This document shows positions 1-9,700 of a DNA stretch of 40,393 nt, piece after piece. The stretch comes from Thermoplasmata archaeon (GTDB taxonomy: Archaea > Thermoplasmatota > Thermoplasmata > Lutacidiplasmatales > UBA184): the NCBI GenBank assembly GCA_030040915.1, contig JASHSI010000040.1, forward strand, positions 1 to 40,393, given 5' to 3'. Within the stretch, counting starts at the first letter, position 1. The number at the start of each line of letters is the position of its first letter. The notes under the pieces were generated by a model. It had not been told where the DNA came from, did not search any database, and was given only the letters and a program-made list of their open reading frames with translations. The position numbers and the translations under genes are program-made.

Positions 1-12
1 GATGGCGCTCAT
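1..12 (-). CDS. etfA: start of electron transfer flavoprotein alpha subunit (partial)
   Basis: Only the first four codons (Met-Ser-Ala-Ile) are in the window. Their ATG overlaps the TGA stop of etfB in an ATGA arrangement, typical of translationally coupled subunits. The identity is inferred from position: alpha and beta ETF subunits are normally adjacent. The gene continues past the left edge. Confidence 0.45.
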
Positions 13-809
13 GGCAGGACCTTCGCCTCCTCGCCGAGGAGGCGTACGAGCTTCTCCGCGGCCTCTTCGGGCGTCTTGTACTCGATCATCCGGGCCCCCG
101 TCCGGGGGGCCGGGAGCCGGAAAGCGAGGGGCCGGACGAGCGCGCGGTCTCCCGCGGCGGCGAGCGCGGCCTCGACCTTGGCCCGCCCGATCCGGCCGAT
201 CGGGGCCTTGCGCGACTTGAGGATCATCGGGAGCTTGGCAGTTCGCGGGTCGTTCTTCGCCTCCTGGAGGCCGATCACCACCGGTCCGGCCGATCCGATC
301 GAGGTGCGCCCCGATTCCGAGACGACGGCGAACTCGAAGCGGCGCTCGCCGGGGTTCCAGGCGAGGGAGACGACGGGGGAGAACTCCGGAACTCCGAGGA
401 TCTCGCCGAGGATGGACGGGACGACCCCGGATTGCTCGTCCTGGGACTGTTTCCCGGTGAGGACGAGGTCCGGGTGACCCATCTGGACGGCGAGCGCGAG
501 GGCCCGCGCCACCGCGACCGGGTCATGGGAGATCCCCGGTGGCGCCTCGACGGCGGTGGCCGTGTCCACCCCGAGCGCCAGGGCCGAGCGCAGGACCTCC
601 TCGACCCGCGGGAGCGGGCCGAGGCCGATCGCCTGGACGGTCGAGCCCGAGTTCGCCTCCTTGAGGAGCAGCGCCTGCTCGACGGCCGACTCGTCGTAGC
701 CGGCGAGGACGAACTTGACCCCCTCCGTCTCGGCGACCGTCCCCGACGCGTCGGGCCGCAGCCGCGTCTCCGATTCCGGGACCGGCTTGACGAGGACCGC
801 GATCTCCAT
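9..809 (-). CDS. etfB: electron transfer flavoprotein beta subunit
   Basis: A 266-residue protein of usual EtfB length. It starts MEIAVLVKPVPESETR, like the family N-terminus, and carries the typical segments DLVLTGKQSQDEQSGVVP (mid-protein) and LQEAKNDPRTAKLPMILKSR (the ETF beta signature region). With EtfA it forms the FAD-containing carrier that accepts electrons from acyl-CoA dehydrogenases in the cytoplasm and passes them to the membrane quinone pool. It lies 18 bp downstream of an acyl-CoA dehydrogenase gene on the same strand and overlaps the presumed etfA start by 4 bp, so acd-etfB-etfA looks like one operon. The sequence is intact. Confidence 0.93.
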   Translation of the reverse strand: MEIAVLVKPVPESETRLRPDASGTVAETEGVKFVLAGYDESAVEQALLLKEANSGSTVQAIGLGPLPRVEEVLRSALALGVDTATAVEAPPGISHDPVAVARALALAVQMGHPDLVLTGKQSQDEQSGVVPSILGEILGVPEFSPVVSLAWNPGERRFEFAVVSESGRTSIGSAGPVVIGLQEAKNDPRTAKLPMILKSRKAPIGRIGRAKVEAALAAAGDRALVRPLAFRLPAPRTGARMIEYKTPEEAAEKLVRLLGEEAKVLP

Positions 810-827
810 CGGTATCGGTCGGGCCGG

Positions 828-1976
828 CTATCGGTAGGCCTTGAGCAGCTCCTTCGCGATCACGAGGCGCTGGATCTCGTTCGCCCCCTCGTAGATCTGG
901 GCGAGCTTGGCGTCCCGAAGGAGCTTCTCCACCGGATACTCCCGCATGTAGCCGTTCCCGCCGAATATCTGGATCGCCTCGTCGGCGACGCGCATCGCGG
1001 CGTCCGAGGCGAAGCACTTCGCCATCGACGACTCGAACGTGCCCTTCCGGCCCCCGTCGATCGCCCACGCGGATTGCCAGGTCAACAGGCGCGCGGCGTG
1101 GGTCGCCATCGACATGTCCGCGAGCTTGATCTGGATCGCCTGGTGCTCGGCGATCGGGCGGCCGAACGTCACCCTTTGGAGGGCGTACGCCGCCGCGTGG
1201 TCGATCGCCGCCTGGGCGATCCCCGTCGCGAGAGCCCCGATCGGGGTCCGGGTCTGGTCGAGGGTGCGCATGGCGATCGCGAATCCCTCGCCGTCCCCCC
1301 CGAGCCGGTTCGACCTCGGCACCCGGGCCCCGTCGAACCGGACCGTGCTCGTCGCCGAGGCCCGGTGGCCCATCTTCTCCTCCTCCTTCCCCGGGACGAC
1401 CCCGGGGGTGCTCCGGGGGACGACGAACGCGTTGATCCCCTTGTGCTTGAGCGCGGGATCGCTCGTCGCGAACACCGTGTAGAGGCTCGCGAACGGGCCG
1501 TTCGTGATGAAGCACTTCTCCCCGTCGATCACGAACCCGTCGCCGTCCGGGCGCGCCCGGGTCTTGAGGGCGCCCGCGTCGCTCCCCCCCCCGGGCTCGG
1601 TGAGGCAGAAGGAGGCGAGCTGGTAGGAGGCGCAGAACGGCGATAGGATCGCCCGTTTCAGTTCCTCGGACCCCCCGAGGAGAATCGGCTCGAGGGCGAG
1701 GCAGTTCGCGATGATCGACGTCGTCATCCCGGCGCAAGCGTGGGCGAGCTCCTCGACGATGAGGCATTGCTGGAACAGGGAGAGCCCGCTCCCGCCGTAA
1801 TCGGACGGGACGTTGAGGTTCATCAGACCGAGCTCCCACGCCTTCCGGTAGATCTCCTCCGGGAAGCGGCCGACCCGGTCGCACTCCGCGGCGTGCGGGG
1901 CCATCTCGGTCCGGGCGAACTTCCGGGCGAGCTCCTGGAGGCTCTTGTCCTCCTCCGAGAGCGAGAAGTCCGCCAT
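828..1976 (-). CDS. acyl-CoA dehydrogenase
   Basis: A 382-residue FAD enzyme that oxidises acyl-CoA to trans-2-enoyl-CoA and hands electrons to ETF, encoded just downstream. Both family signatures are present: [13 protein letters not shown] near residue 125 and [13 protein letters not shown] near residue 336. The catalytic base is probably the Glu of YEGANEIQ, about residue 363, placed as in short/medium-chain enzymes. The chain-length or branched-chain preference cannot be read from sequence. The ATG at 1976 lies about 12 nt after the start site predicted from the TATA-like box at 2011-2017, so the mRNA should have a very short leader. Confidence 0.93.
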   Translation of the reverse strand: MADFSLSEEDKSLQELARKFARTEMAPHAAECDRVGRFPEEIYRKAWELGLMNLNVPSDYGGSGLSLFQQCLIVEELAHACAGMTTSIIANCLALEPILLGGSEELKRAILSPFCASYQLASFCLTEPGGGSDAGALKTRARPDGDGFVIDGEKCFITNGPFASLYTVFATSDPALKHKGINAFVVPRSTPGVVPGKEEEKMGHRASATSTVRFDGARVPRSNRLGGDGEGFAIAMRTLDQTRTPIGALATGIAQAAIDHAAAYALQRVTFGRPIAEHQAIQIKLADMSMATHAARLLTWQSAWAIDGGRKGTFESSMAKCFASDAAMRVADEAIQIFGGNGYMREYPVEKLLRDAKLAQIYEGANEIQRLVIAKELLKAYR

Positions 1977-2010
1977 GTTCCGCCGGCGCGATGGGCGTCA
2001 CCGGAATCCG

Positions 2011-2017
2011 ATATAAG
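2011..2017. promoter_or_regulatory. shared TATA-like box of divergent acd and larB
   Basis: ATATAAG lies in the 62-bp gap between two divergent genes. Read to the right it is 25 bp before the larB GTG, which implies a leaderless transcript. Read to the left (CTTATAT) it predicts a start about 12 nt before the acyl-CoA dehydrogenase ATG. One nearly symmetric element may serve both directions. This is inferred from spacing only. Confidence 0.6.
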
Positions 2018-2038
2018 TGAATCGGGGAGTCGCCCGCA

Positions 2039-2782
2039 GTGCGTCGGAGGAACGGGCCCGCCGGCCCGCGGGGGTCCCGCGAGGTGGCGGTGGGCGCCTA
2101 CGCCCGATTCGACCGGGACCGCGCGGCGCGGACCGGGGCCCCCGAGGTGGTCCTCGGAGAGGGGAAGACCGTCGCGCATCTCGAGGGGATCGTCGCTCGG
2201 CTCGCGCGGCGCGGCCTCGGCGCGATCGTCTCCCGGCCGACCCGGCCGCAGGCGACCGCCCTCGGCCGCCTCGCGAAGCAAGGGATCCCCCTCCGCGAAC
2301 TCGCCGGGGGCCGGCTCTTCCTCCTGGACGGCCCGATCGGCGGACCGGCCCCGGGGGGGACGGTCGCCGTCCTCACGGCCGGGACGGCCGACGTCCCGGT
2401 GGCGGAGGAGGCGATCGCGCTCCTCGAGGCGGTCGGGGTCGAGGTCGCGGTCGCGCACGACGTCGGGGTCGCCGGCCTCCACCGGCTCTCCCGGGGGCTC
2501 GAGCGGATCCGCAAGCGGCGTCCGCGCCTCTACCTCGTCTTCGCGGGTCGGGAAGGAGCCCTCCCGACCGTCGTGGCGGGTCTCGTCCGGGCCCCGGTGG
2601 TCGGCGTGCCCACCTCGGTCGGGTACGGGCGGGGCGGTCGCGGGGAGGCCGCGCTCCTGGCGATGCTCCAGTCGTGCGCCCCGATCGCGGTGGTGAACAT
2701 CGACGCCGCCGTCCCGGCGGCGCTCTTCGCGCTCCAGCTCCTGGCCGCCCCCGGCCCGGGCGGACGGTCGGGGCGGTCGTAG
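2039..2782 (+). CDS. larB: LarB, nickel-pincer cofactor biosynthesis (P2CMN synthase)
   Basis: 247 residues. LarB carboxylates and hydrolyses nicotinic acid adenine dinucleotide to pyridinium-3,5-biscarboxylic acid mononucleotide, the first step of the nickel-pincer nucleotide used by lactate racemase-type enzymes. The PurE-like fold is visible as AVLTAGTADVPVAEEA (about 120), the following VGVEVAVAHDVGVAGLHRL, the segment FAGREGALPTVVAGL (about 180), VPTSVGYGRGG, and VVNIDAAVPAAL near the end. The start is GTG, 25 bp after a good TATA-like box. No larC, larE or larA is in the window, so the partners must lie elsewhere. The nearest alternative is a PurE-related protein of unknown function; the TSVGYG and NID segments favour LarB. 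Confidence 0.87.
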   Translation: MRRRNGPAGPRGSREVAVGAYARFDRDRAARTGAPEVVLGEGKTVAHLEGIVARLARRGLGAIVSRPTRPQATALGRLAKQGIPLRELAGGRLFLLDGPIGGPAPGGTVAVLTAGTADVPVAEEAIALLEAVGVEVAVAHDVGVAGLHRLSRGLERIRKRRPRLYLVFAGREGALPTVVAGLVRAPVVGVPTSVGYGRGGRGEAALLAMLQSCAPIAVVNIDAAVPAALFALQLLAAPGPGGRSGRS

Positions 2783-2800
2783 CCCCTTGGGCCGCCGGGC

Positions 2801-2808
2801 TATCTTTT
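2801..2808 (+). promoter_or_regulatory. TATA-like box for coiled-coil gene
   Basis: TATCTTTT sits in otherwise GC-only sequence about 30 bp before the ATG at 2835. This supports the ATG as the true start and a leaderless or near-leaderless mRNA, rather than the TTG at 2787, which would precede the box. Confidence 0.5.
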
Positions 2809-2834
2809 TGACGCTCGACGGTCCTAGCCCGGCG

Positions 2835-3746
2835 ATGCCGGGGCGGGCGTACCTCTCCGAAGAGGCGGAGGAGGAGGAGCGGAAGGACCGCGACCGCCTC
2901 TACGAGCTTCGCGGGAAGCTCCGCGAGCTCGTCGACAAGCGGAGGGTCCTCCTCGGGGAGTTCCACCGCCTCTCCGACGAGCAGCGGGTCCTGTACGAGG
3001 CCCGCGCCCCGAAGGAGGAGGAGGTCGAGCGGGTGCACCGCGAGTACCAGGAGCTCGGCCACGCCCTCAGCCGCGCCCGCACGGCCCGGGACGCGGCCCG
3101 CCACCAGCTCGAAGAGTCCGTCGCCGAGCTCCGGGAGTTCCAAGCGCTGAACCCCCGGGCCGAATCGTCCCGGCCCGAGGAGATCCGGCGGGAGGTCGCC
3201 GAGCTCGAGCGCCGCCAGCAGACCCAGACGCTCAGCCTGACCGACGAGAACGCCCTGATCGACCGGCTCCGGGCCCTGACGAAGCGCGCCGAGGAGGCCG
3301 AGAAGGGGAAGACCCGGGCGGAGGAGCGCGAGAAGCGGATCCACGCCCTCGAGAAGGTCGTCGCCGAGCGGCTCGCCCTGGCCCGGAAGGCCGCCGAGGA
3401 ACTGCCCCGGCTCCGCGCCGAGCGGGACCAGCGGATGCAGTCGATCCGCGGCCGGCTCGCGGCGTCCGGCGAGCTCGTTTCGCAGATCCGGGAGAAGGCG
3501 AAGGCCCGCGGCGCGGCGATGGACCGCGTGCGGACGATCAGCGCCGAGATCGACGGACTCGAGCGGGAGGCCGACCAGCTCGCGCGCAATTCCCGCCAGC
3601 GCCGGGACGAGGCCCGCCAGGCGATCGGCGCCTATCGCCAGGGGGTTCGGGCGACCGGCTCGGCCCGAGGGGCGAGCGACGCCCAGGTCGCCGACCGGCA
3701 GCTCGAGGAGCTCCTCAAGCGCGGCCGGGTCACGCTCCGGGGCTAG
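2835..3746 (+). CDS. archaeal coiled-coil protein (COG1340-like)
   Basis: A 303-residue, highly charged, almost entirely helical protein. Long heptad-like stretches rich in Glu, Arg, Lys and Leu run from about residue 10 to 280, with a break near NPRAESSRPEE. No enzymatic motif, membrane segment or signal peptide is seen. It resembles the archaeal coiled-coil proteins of COG1340, often labelled phosphoserine phosphatase in databases without support. The ATG at 2835 was chosen over the upstream TTG at 2787 because the TATA-like box lies between them. It follows larB by 52 bp but appears to have its own promoter. The function is unknown. Confidence 0.75.
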   Translation: MPGRAYLSEEAEEEERKDRDRLYELRGKLRELVDKRRVLLGEFHRLSDEQRVLYEARAPKEEEVERVHREYQELGHALSRARTARDAARHQLEESVAELREFQALNPRAESSRPEEIRREVAELERRQQTQTLSLTDENALIDRLRALTKRAEEAEKGKTRAEEREKRIHALEKVVAERLALARKAAEELPRLRAERDQRMQSIRGRLAASGELVSQIREKAKARGAAMDRVRTISAEIDGLEREADQLARNSRQRRDEARQAIGAYRQGVRATGSARGASDAQVADRQLEELLKRGRVTLRG

Positions 3747-3788
3747 CCGTACGGGGATGGCCCGGGGCGCCGTCTCGGCCCGATCGCG

Positions 3789-4742
3789 TTAGACCACGGC
3801 GGCGACCGGCACGTAGATGTCGATGACCGTGACCACGAAGATCAACGTCGCCCCGTCGACCTCCTGGTTGTAGTCCTCGGTGAACGTCCCGCTCGTGTAG
3901 TTGACCGCGGTGACGATGAAATCGTCCTCGGAGGTCGACGAGCACAGCCCGGTCGAGGAGGTCCCTTTGAGGTGCCCGGCCTCGGTCGGGGTGAGCTCGT
4001 TCTGCACGGTGATCATCCCGCTCCCGTTCGCCGTGGAGGTGACGTTGGTGACCTCCGCGGGCCATCCCTGTAGGTAGGTCGTATTGCCCGCCTGGGCGAG
4101 GTTCTCGATCGTCACGGAGGTCGAGTTCGCGCTCAGGATGACCGTCTTCCACCCGTAGGTGGTGTTGTCGAACGAGGCGCCGGTGGTCGCGACCACCGTC
4201 GGATACCGCTTGGTGAACACCGGGCCCGAGATCGTCTCGAACACCGGCACCTTCACCGTGAGGGGCAGGGCTTCGATGCACGCAGAGTTCACCGGGTAGC
4301 CGAGCGCCGGGGGCACGACGATCGCGTGGGACTGGTTCCCGGGGAGGCCGACGAGACCCTGCCAGAACCCCGGGATGACCTCCGAGAAGTTCACGCCGTT
4401 CAGCGTGTACTGGCCGTTCGGGGCGCTCGGCCCCACGTACACCGGGAGCGGAGCGTACTGGCTCAGCGACCCGCGAAGACTGTACTGGAGCGCCTTCGGG
4501 TAGGTCGCGTTGTCGTAGGCGACGCTCAGGAGCGAGGTGTCGAACACCTTCCCCTGTTCGGGTCCGGAACCCAGGATCCCGATGTAGTTCACCGTGATGT
4601 TGTCGCCGACGGCGACGGTCAGGGGCGTCGGGGCCGACTTGGGGCGGTTCTTCTCGTACAGGTAGGCGCCGGTCGCCCCCCCGGCGACGAGGACGATCGC
4701 CACCAGGACGACCACGGGGATGATGGAGGCCTTCTCCGGCAT
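3789..4742 (-). CDS. membrane-anchored FKBP-type peptidyl-prolyl isomerase
   Basis: 317 residues. An N-terminal hydrophobic helix (about 8-28, IPVVVLVAIVLVAGGATGAY) acts as uncleaved anchor or signal, so the rest faces outside. Residues 40-170 match the FKBP/SlyD fold: VAVGDNITVNYIG, then GKVFDTS, then FSEVIPGFWQGLVGLPGNQS followed by a proline-rich ALGYP segment. The C-terminal 130 residues end in GATLIFVVTVIDI, a strand pattern that completes the FKBP sheet. Many NxT/S sequons suggest N-glycosylation outside the cell. It probably speeds proline isomerisation in exported proteins, which fits the large surface proteins nearby. A TATA-like box at 4833-4841 would give a leader of about 70 nt. 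Confidence 0.8.
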   Translation of the reverse strand: MPEKASIIPVVVLVAIVLVAGGATGAYLYEKNRPKSAPTPLTVAVGDNITVNYIGILGSGPEQGKVFDTSLLSVAYDNATYPKALQYSLRGSLSQYAPLPVYVGPSAPNGQYTLNGVNFSEVIPGFWQGLVGLPGNQSHAIVVPPALGYPVNSACIEALPLTVKVPVFETISGPVFTKRYPTVVATTGASFDNTTYGWKTVILSANSTSVTIENLAQAGNTTYLQGWPAEVTNVTSTANGSGMITVQNELTPTEAGHLKGTSSTGLCSSTSEDDFIVTAVNYTSGTFTEDYNQEVDGATLIFVVTVIDIYVPVAAVV

Positions 4743-4832
4743 GATCGGGAGGGGGGGTCAGCTCGTCGCGTGTCTCGTCATCGGATCGGAGAGACAGGTG
4801 CTCCTCATTCCCCCGCCCCCGACCCGGCTACC

Positions 4833-4841
4833 CATATAAAA
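4833..4841. promoter_or_regulatory. TATA-like box between FKBP and M2 peptidase genes
   Basis: CATATAAAA is the only AT-rich element in the 200-bp divergent spacer 4743-4942. It could drive the FKBP gene to the left with a leader of about 70 nt, or the peptidase gene to the right with one of about 80 nt. A weaker CCTATTA at 4913-4919 is at leaderless distance from the peptidase GTG. Confidence 0.4.
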
Positions 4842-4942
4842 CGGGCGGTGCCGGCCAGGCGCCGACTTCGGAAGGCGGCTACGTCGGGCCGTTCGGGGCG
4901 GCCTCCCTCCGGCCCTATTAGGGCCGGCCCGTTCCGCGGGGC

Positions 4943-6688
4943 GTGCGGGCCCAGTGGGAAATCGAGGCCGAGGCGTTCGTCGTCGCCGCGGAAGCCCGGC
5001 TCCTCGAACTGTCCATCGAGGCGTCGCGGGCGGCCTGGGTCTACGAGACGTACATCACCCCGGACACCGAGGCCCTCACCGCGCGGGCCGACGCCCGGCT
5101 CACTTCGGCCACCGTCGATCTCGCGCGGCGGGCGGCCGAGTTCGAGGGTCGGCCCCTACCCGACTCGACCTCCCGCAAGCTCCGTCTCCTGCGGCTCTCG
5201 CTCCCGCTACTCGCCCCGCCCGGCGAACGGGAGAGCGAGGAGCTCGCCCGGCTCTCGGCCTCGATGCGGGGACGGTACGCGAAGGGCCGATACCAGCCGG
5301 ATCGCGCCGGGGAGGCGCTTGACCTCAACGCGATCGGCCGCCGCATGGCGGAGAGCCGCGACCCCGTGGAGCTCGCGGCCCTGTGGACCGGATGGCACTC
5401 GGTCGGGGTCCCGATGCGCCCCGAGTTCGTCCGGTACGTCGAGCTCGCGAACGCGGGCAGCCGCGCGGTGGGGTTCGCGGACACCGGGGCGATGTGGCGC
5501 GCGAAGTACGACATGCCGCCCGAGGAGTTCGTGGCGGAGACCGAGCGCCTTTGGGCGGAAGTTCGCCCGCTCTACCGCCTCCTCCATGCCTACGTGCGAC
5601 ACCGGCTCGTCGAGCGTTACGGGGAGTCGGTTGTCCCGCGGAGCGGCCCCATCCCGGCCCACCTCCTCGGCAACATGTGGGCCCAGACCTGGGACAACCT
5701 CTACCCACTGCTCGCCCCGCCGGACGCGGACCCTGGGGTCGACCTCACCGAGATCCTTCGCCGCCGAAAGGTGGATCCTCGGGAGCTCGTTCGCATCGCC
5801 GAGCGGTTCTTCGCCTCGCTCGGATTCGAGCCGCTCCCCGCGACCTTCTGGGAGCGGTCGATGTTCGAGAAGCCCGCGGGCCGTGAGGTCCTATGCCACG
5901 CGAGCGCGTGGGACATCGACCTCGTGGACGACCTGCGGATCAAGATGTGCATCGAGATCACCGGGGAGGAGTTCCACGTCGTTCACCACGAGCTCGGACA
6001 CAACTTCTACCAGCGCGCCTACGCCCACCAACCCCTTCTCTTCCGAGACAGTGCGAACGACGGTTTCCACGAGGCCGTCGGGGACACGATCGACCTGTCC
6101 GTGACCCCCGAGTACCTCGCCCGGACCGGCTTCCTCGACGCCGTCCCGCCGCCCGACCGGGACGTGGGGCTCCTCCTCCGCAAGGCGCTCGAGAAGGTCG
6201 CCTTCCTTCCGTTCGGCCTTCTCGTCGACGGGTGGAGATGGCGGGTGTTCTCCGGGGACGTCCCGCCGGAACGGTACAACTCAACGTGGTGGGAGATGCG
6301 ACTCCGCTACCAGGGGGTGGCCCCTCCGACGCCCCGTTCCGAGGCCGACTTCGATCCCGGGGCGAAGGCGCACATCCCGTCGAGCACCCCGTACATGCGC
6401 TACTTCCTGGCGGCGATCCTCCAGTTCCAGTTCCACCGCGCCCTCGCTCGCTCGGCCGGATGGACCGGACCCCTCCACCGGTTCTCGATCTACGGGGACC
6501 GGGCCGCCGGTGCCCGCCTGCGGTCGATGTTCGAGATGGGCGCCAGCCGGCCGTGGCCGGACGCCCTCGAGGCCCTGACCGGAAGCCGCACGATGGACGC
6601 GACCGGGATCCTCGACTACTTCCGGCCGCTCATCGGGTGGCTCGAACGGGAGACGCGCGGGGTGCCAATCGGCTGGCCGGGGGAATGA
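4943..6688 (+). CDS. M2-family peptidyl-dipeptidase (ACE homologue)
   Basis: 581 residues, the usual length for bacterial M2 enzymes. This family are zinc dipeptidyl carboxypeptidases related to angiotensin-converting enzyme. The zinc site is complete: His349-Glu350-Leu-Gly-His353 in HHELGHNFY, and Glu377 in GFHEAVGD exactly 24 residues after the second His, as in ACE. The preceding CHASAWDI (about residue 318) and the YMRYFLAAILQFQFH segment near 480 are also typical. No signal peptide is visible at the chosen GTG start, so the enzyme may be cytoplasmic and degrade imported peptides, unlike secreted animal ACE. A later start would not add a signal. M2 peptidases are uncommon in archaea. Confidence 0.9.
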   Translation: MRAQWEIEAEAFVVAAEARLLELSIEASRAAWVYETYITPDTEALTARADARLTSATVDLARRAAEFEGRPLPDSTSRKLRLLRLSLPLLAPPGERESEELARLSASMRGRYAKGRYQPDRAGEALDLNAIGRRMAESRDPVELAALWTGWHSVGVPMRPEFVRYVELANAGSRAVGFADTGAMWRAKYDMPPEEFVAETERLWAEVRPLYRLLHAYVRHRLVERYGESVVPRSGPIPAHLLGNMWAQTWDNLYPLLAPPDADPGVDLTEILRRRKVDPRELVRIAERFFASLGFEPLPATFWERSMFEKPAGREVLCHASAWDIDLVDDLRIKMCIEITGEEFHVVHHELGHNFYQRAYAHQPLLFRDSANDGFHEAVGDTIDLSVTPEYLARTGFLDAVPPPDRDVGLLLRKALEKVAFLPFGLLVDGWRWRVFSGDVPPERYNSTWWEMRLRYQGVAPPTPRSEADFDPGAKAHIPSSTPYMRYFLAAILQFQFHRALARSAGWTGPLHRFSIYGDRAAGARLRSMFEMGASRPWPDALEALTGSRTMDATGILDYFRPLIGWLERETRGVPIGWPGE

Positions 6689-6775
6689 GCCCGCCGAGAC
6701 CCCTGCCCTCCCGAATTCGCGGAGCGACAAAGGAGATGAGGGGCCGCCCCCCTTGATTCCCGGCGTCGGGGCGGA

Positions 6776-9700
6776 ATGGTCGGGGCAAAGGTCGCGGTCC
6801 GGACGGCGCTCGTGACCGCGCTCCTCGTTACCTCGGCGTTCGGACTCGCGGCCCCAGCGGCGCGTTCCGCCCCCGTCCCTTGGATTCTCCCCGTGGCCGG
6901 ACCAACGTCCGGCTCCGCCGGCCACGAGCCGATGGTAGCGCCCGACCGGTCCTTCGAGCCCGGTCCGCCGTACTGGCTCGGGGGTCCGACCGACCCCGCG
7001 TCGGGCCGCAGGCTCGCCCCGGGGGGCCTGACGGTGGACCCGTTCGGTTACTATTCGAGCGAACCGGCACCGGTCGGGGTGGGCGACTTCGGGATCAGCT
7101 CGACCGGCGCCGCCTACACCTACAACACCACCCGCTTCCTCGCGACGGCCCATTTTGGGAGCTGGAACGCGGGCCCGGCGAACGTGTCGACCGGGAACGG
7201 GAACTTTACCACGATCCAGCTCAACGTCGTGGTCGTTCTGACCCACGGGAAGGCGTCGGCCGACTACTGGATCCAGGACGTCCCGTTCTACAACACCTCG
7301 AGCCACTTCATCACCTTCGAGGACAACGTCTGGAACTTCTCCGGATCGAGCAACCACCTCCCCTCCCGGTCGGTCGTCGGGAACGGGACGATCTACGGGG
7401 GGGAGTACTACGCCGACGGCGCCGCCTCGGGCCTACCGGGAAACGGGGTGGCCCTGCGCTCCCCCGCGAACGTTTCCGCCGAGGTCGTGGCGAGCGACGT
7501 TCGGGGCCTCCCGTACGTGGCGTTCCTCTACAACGACGGGTACGGCTGGGTCACCTACGACAACGTCACCTTCCCGTGGACCTCCGGGTGGACCCTCCGC
7601 GGTTTCCAGGTGAACGGCTCCTCCCTGAACCCGTTCGGCCTGTTCAACGACGCCGAGTGGGTGATCGGCGGCCCGGGCGGTGGCTCGGGGATCATCGACG
7701 AGTCGTCGAACTTCACGATGGACCTCGAGTACTACAACGGCCACAACTTCGAGGCGGTCCCGAACGCCTACGACTTCGGCTCCGATACGGCGGAGAACAC
7801 GGCGAACGTCGTCGCCTCGACCGCGACGGCGGTCGACCCGTTCGGCACCCCCGGCGGGCGCTACGTCGGCGGCTCCGGCACGTTGCACGCGCTCTACGGT
7901 TACAAGAACCAATCGATCGTGAACGTCACCGCGGAGATTGGGAACGCGACCCTCCTCGTCAATGGCTCGTCGGTCCCGTACCGCGGGCTGGACGCGAACC
8001 TCACGCTCGTCCCGGGAACCTATCGCCTCACCGATACGAACGGCACGCCCGCCGATTCGGCCAAGACGGTGCTCGTCCAGGCCGGGCAATACACCGCCGT
8101 CTCCTTCGGCGTCCTTTCCGTCGAACCGGCCAGCGGCCGCAGCGACACCACCGCGACCGCGCAGGCGAGCTCGTTCACTCCGGGCTCGACGCTTTCGATC
8201 ACATGGGGCACGAACAACGCGTCGTTGTGCTCCGGCACCGTCCCCCCCAACGGGTCCTACTCCTGCACCTTCGATGTCCCCCTGACCGCCAACGGAACGT
8301 ACGAGGTGACCGCCCACGAGGACGACCCGGGTCAGGAGACGGCGGTCGAGCCGTTCCTCGTGACCACGAACCTCACGCTCACGCTCGCCGCGGATCGGGA
8401 CCTGACGGACGCAGGCGGCACCGTCGAGTTCTGGGCGAACGCCTCGCTCGGATACCCCCCGTACGCGAGCTACCGCTGGGTGTTCGGCAGCGATGGGAGC
8501 GCGACCACCTCTACGGGGAGGACGAACCACACCTTCGGCGAAGCGGGGGACTATGAGGTGAACGTCACCGTCACGGATCAGATCGGAGATCTCGTGAGCG
8601 CGGCGGCGGGGGTCGTGGTGAACCCCGACCCGACGGTCGGTCAACCCACCGCCTCCCGTTCGAGCGCCGATGTCGGCCAATCGGTTGACTTCTCGTCCCT
8701 CGCATCGGGGGGGAGCGGCGGCTACACGTACGCGTGGAGCGGACTACCGGTGGGCTGCGCGACGGACGGTCCCACCGCCACGTGCCCGGAACTCACCGGG
8801 GTGGGCAACTACTCGGTCGCGGTGGCCGTCAATGACACCGAGGGGTTCGAGGCGCGCTCCCCCGCGACGGTCTTCCGGGTCTTCGCCGCGCCCACCCTCC
8901 TCGGGATCGACAACCTGGAGCCCTACACCGACGCGGGCCAGGACGTCGTGCTCGCCGCCGAGGTCTCGAACGGGTCGGGCCGGTTCACCTTCAATTGGAG
9001 CGGGTTGCCGAGCGGGTGCGCCCCGAAGACATCGACCGCGGAGGTCTCCTGCGCGGCGACGAACCCCGGTACGCTCGACGTGACGGTCCGCGCGACCGAC
9101 TCGAACGGGATCACGACCGGGTCCGCCAACCTGTCGGTCACCGTCTATCCGGTGCCGCAGGTCACCGTGAGCGCGGACCGGCCCGGAACGGCCGACGCCG
9201 GTCAGTACGCCCGGTTCGAGGCGGGGGTGACGAACGGCTCCGGTGGGTTCTCGTACATCTGGGCGGGGCTCCCGCCGGGATGCGCGACCGAGAACTCCGC
9301 CTCGCTCACGTGCCTGATGAACGTGGTGGGCCCGTTCACGGTCCGGGCCTACGTGACCGACCGGAGCGGGACGGAATCGCAGGGCGACCTCCCGTTCACC
9401 GTCGACCCGACCCTCGTGCTTGGATGGGTGACCCCGCCGCCGGCGGGGGACGACGTCGGGGGGACGATCCCCCTCGCCGTCGAGGCGACCGGGGGGCTCC
9501 CGACCTACGCCTACAATTGGTCCGGGCTCCCGGGCGGCTGCGTGGCCGCGGACGAACCGACGCTGACGACCTGCACGCCCGAGACGGCGGGAACCTACAC
9601 CGTGAACGTTACCGCCGAGGACGCGAACGGGTTCGTCGCGACGACGGCCTCGGTCGAAATGACGGTCCACGCGCTCCCCGCCGTCGCCGCGATCTCCGCC

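Noticed and set aside
432-2001. Long open frames opposite or beside the etfB and acyl-CoA dehydrogenase genes
   Set aside because: Composition is Arg/Pro/Gly/Asp-rich with no recognisable motif, as expected for shadow frames of GC-rich coding DNA.
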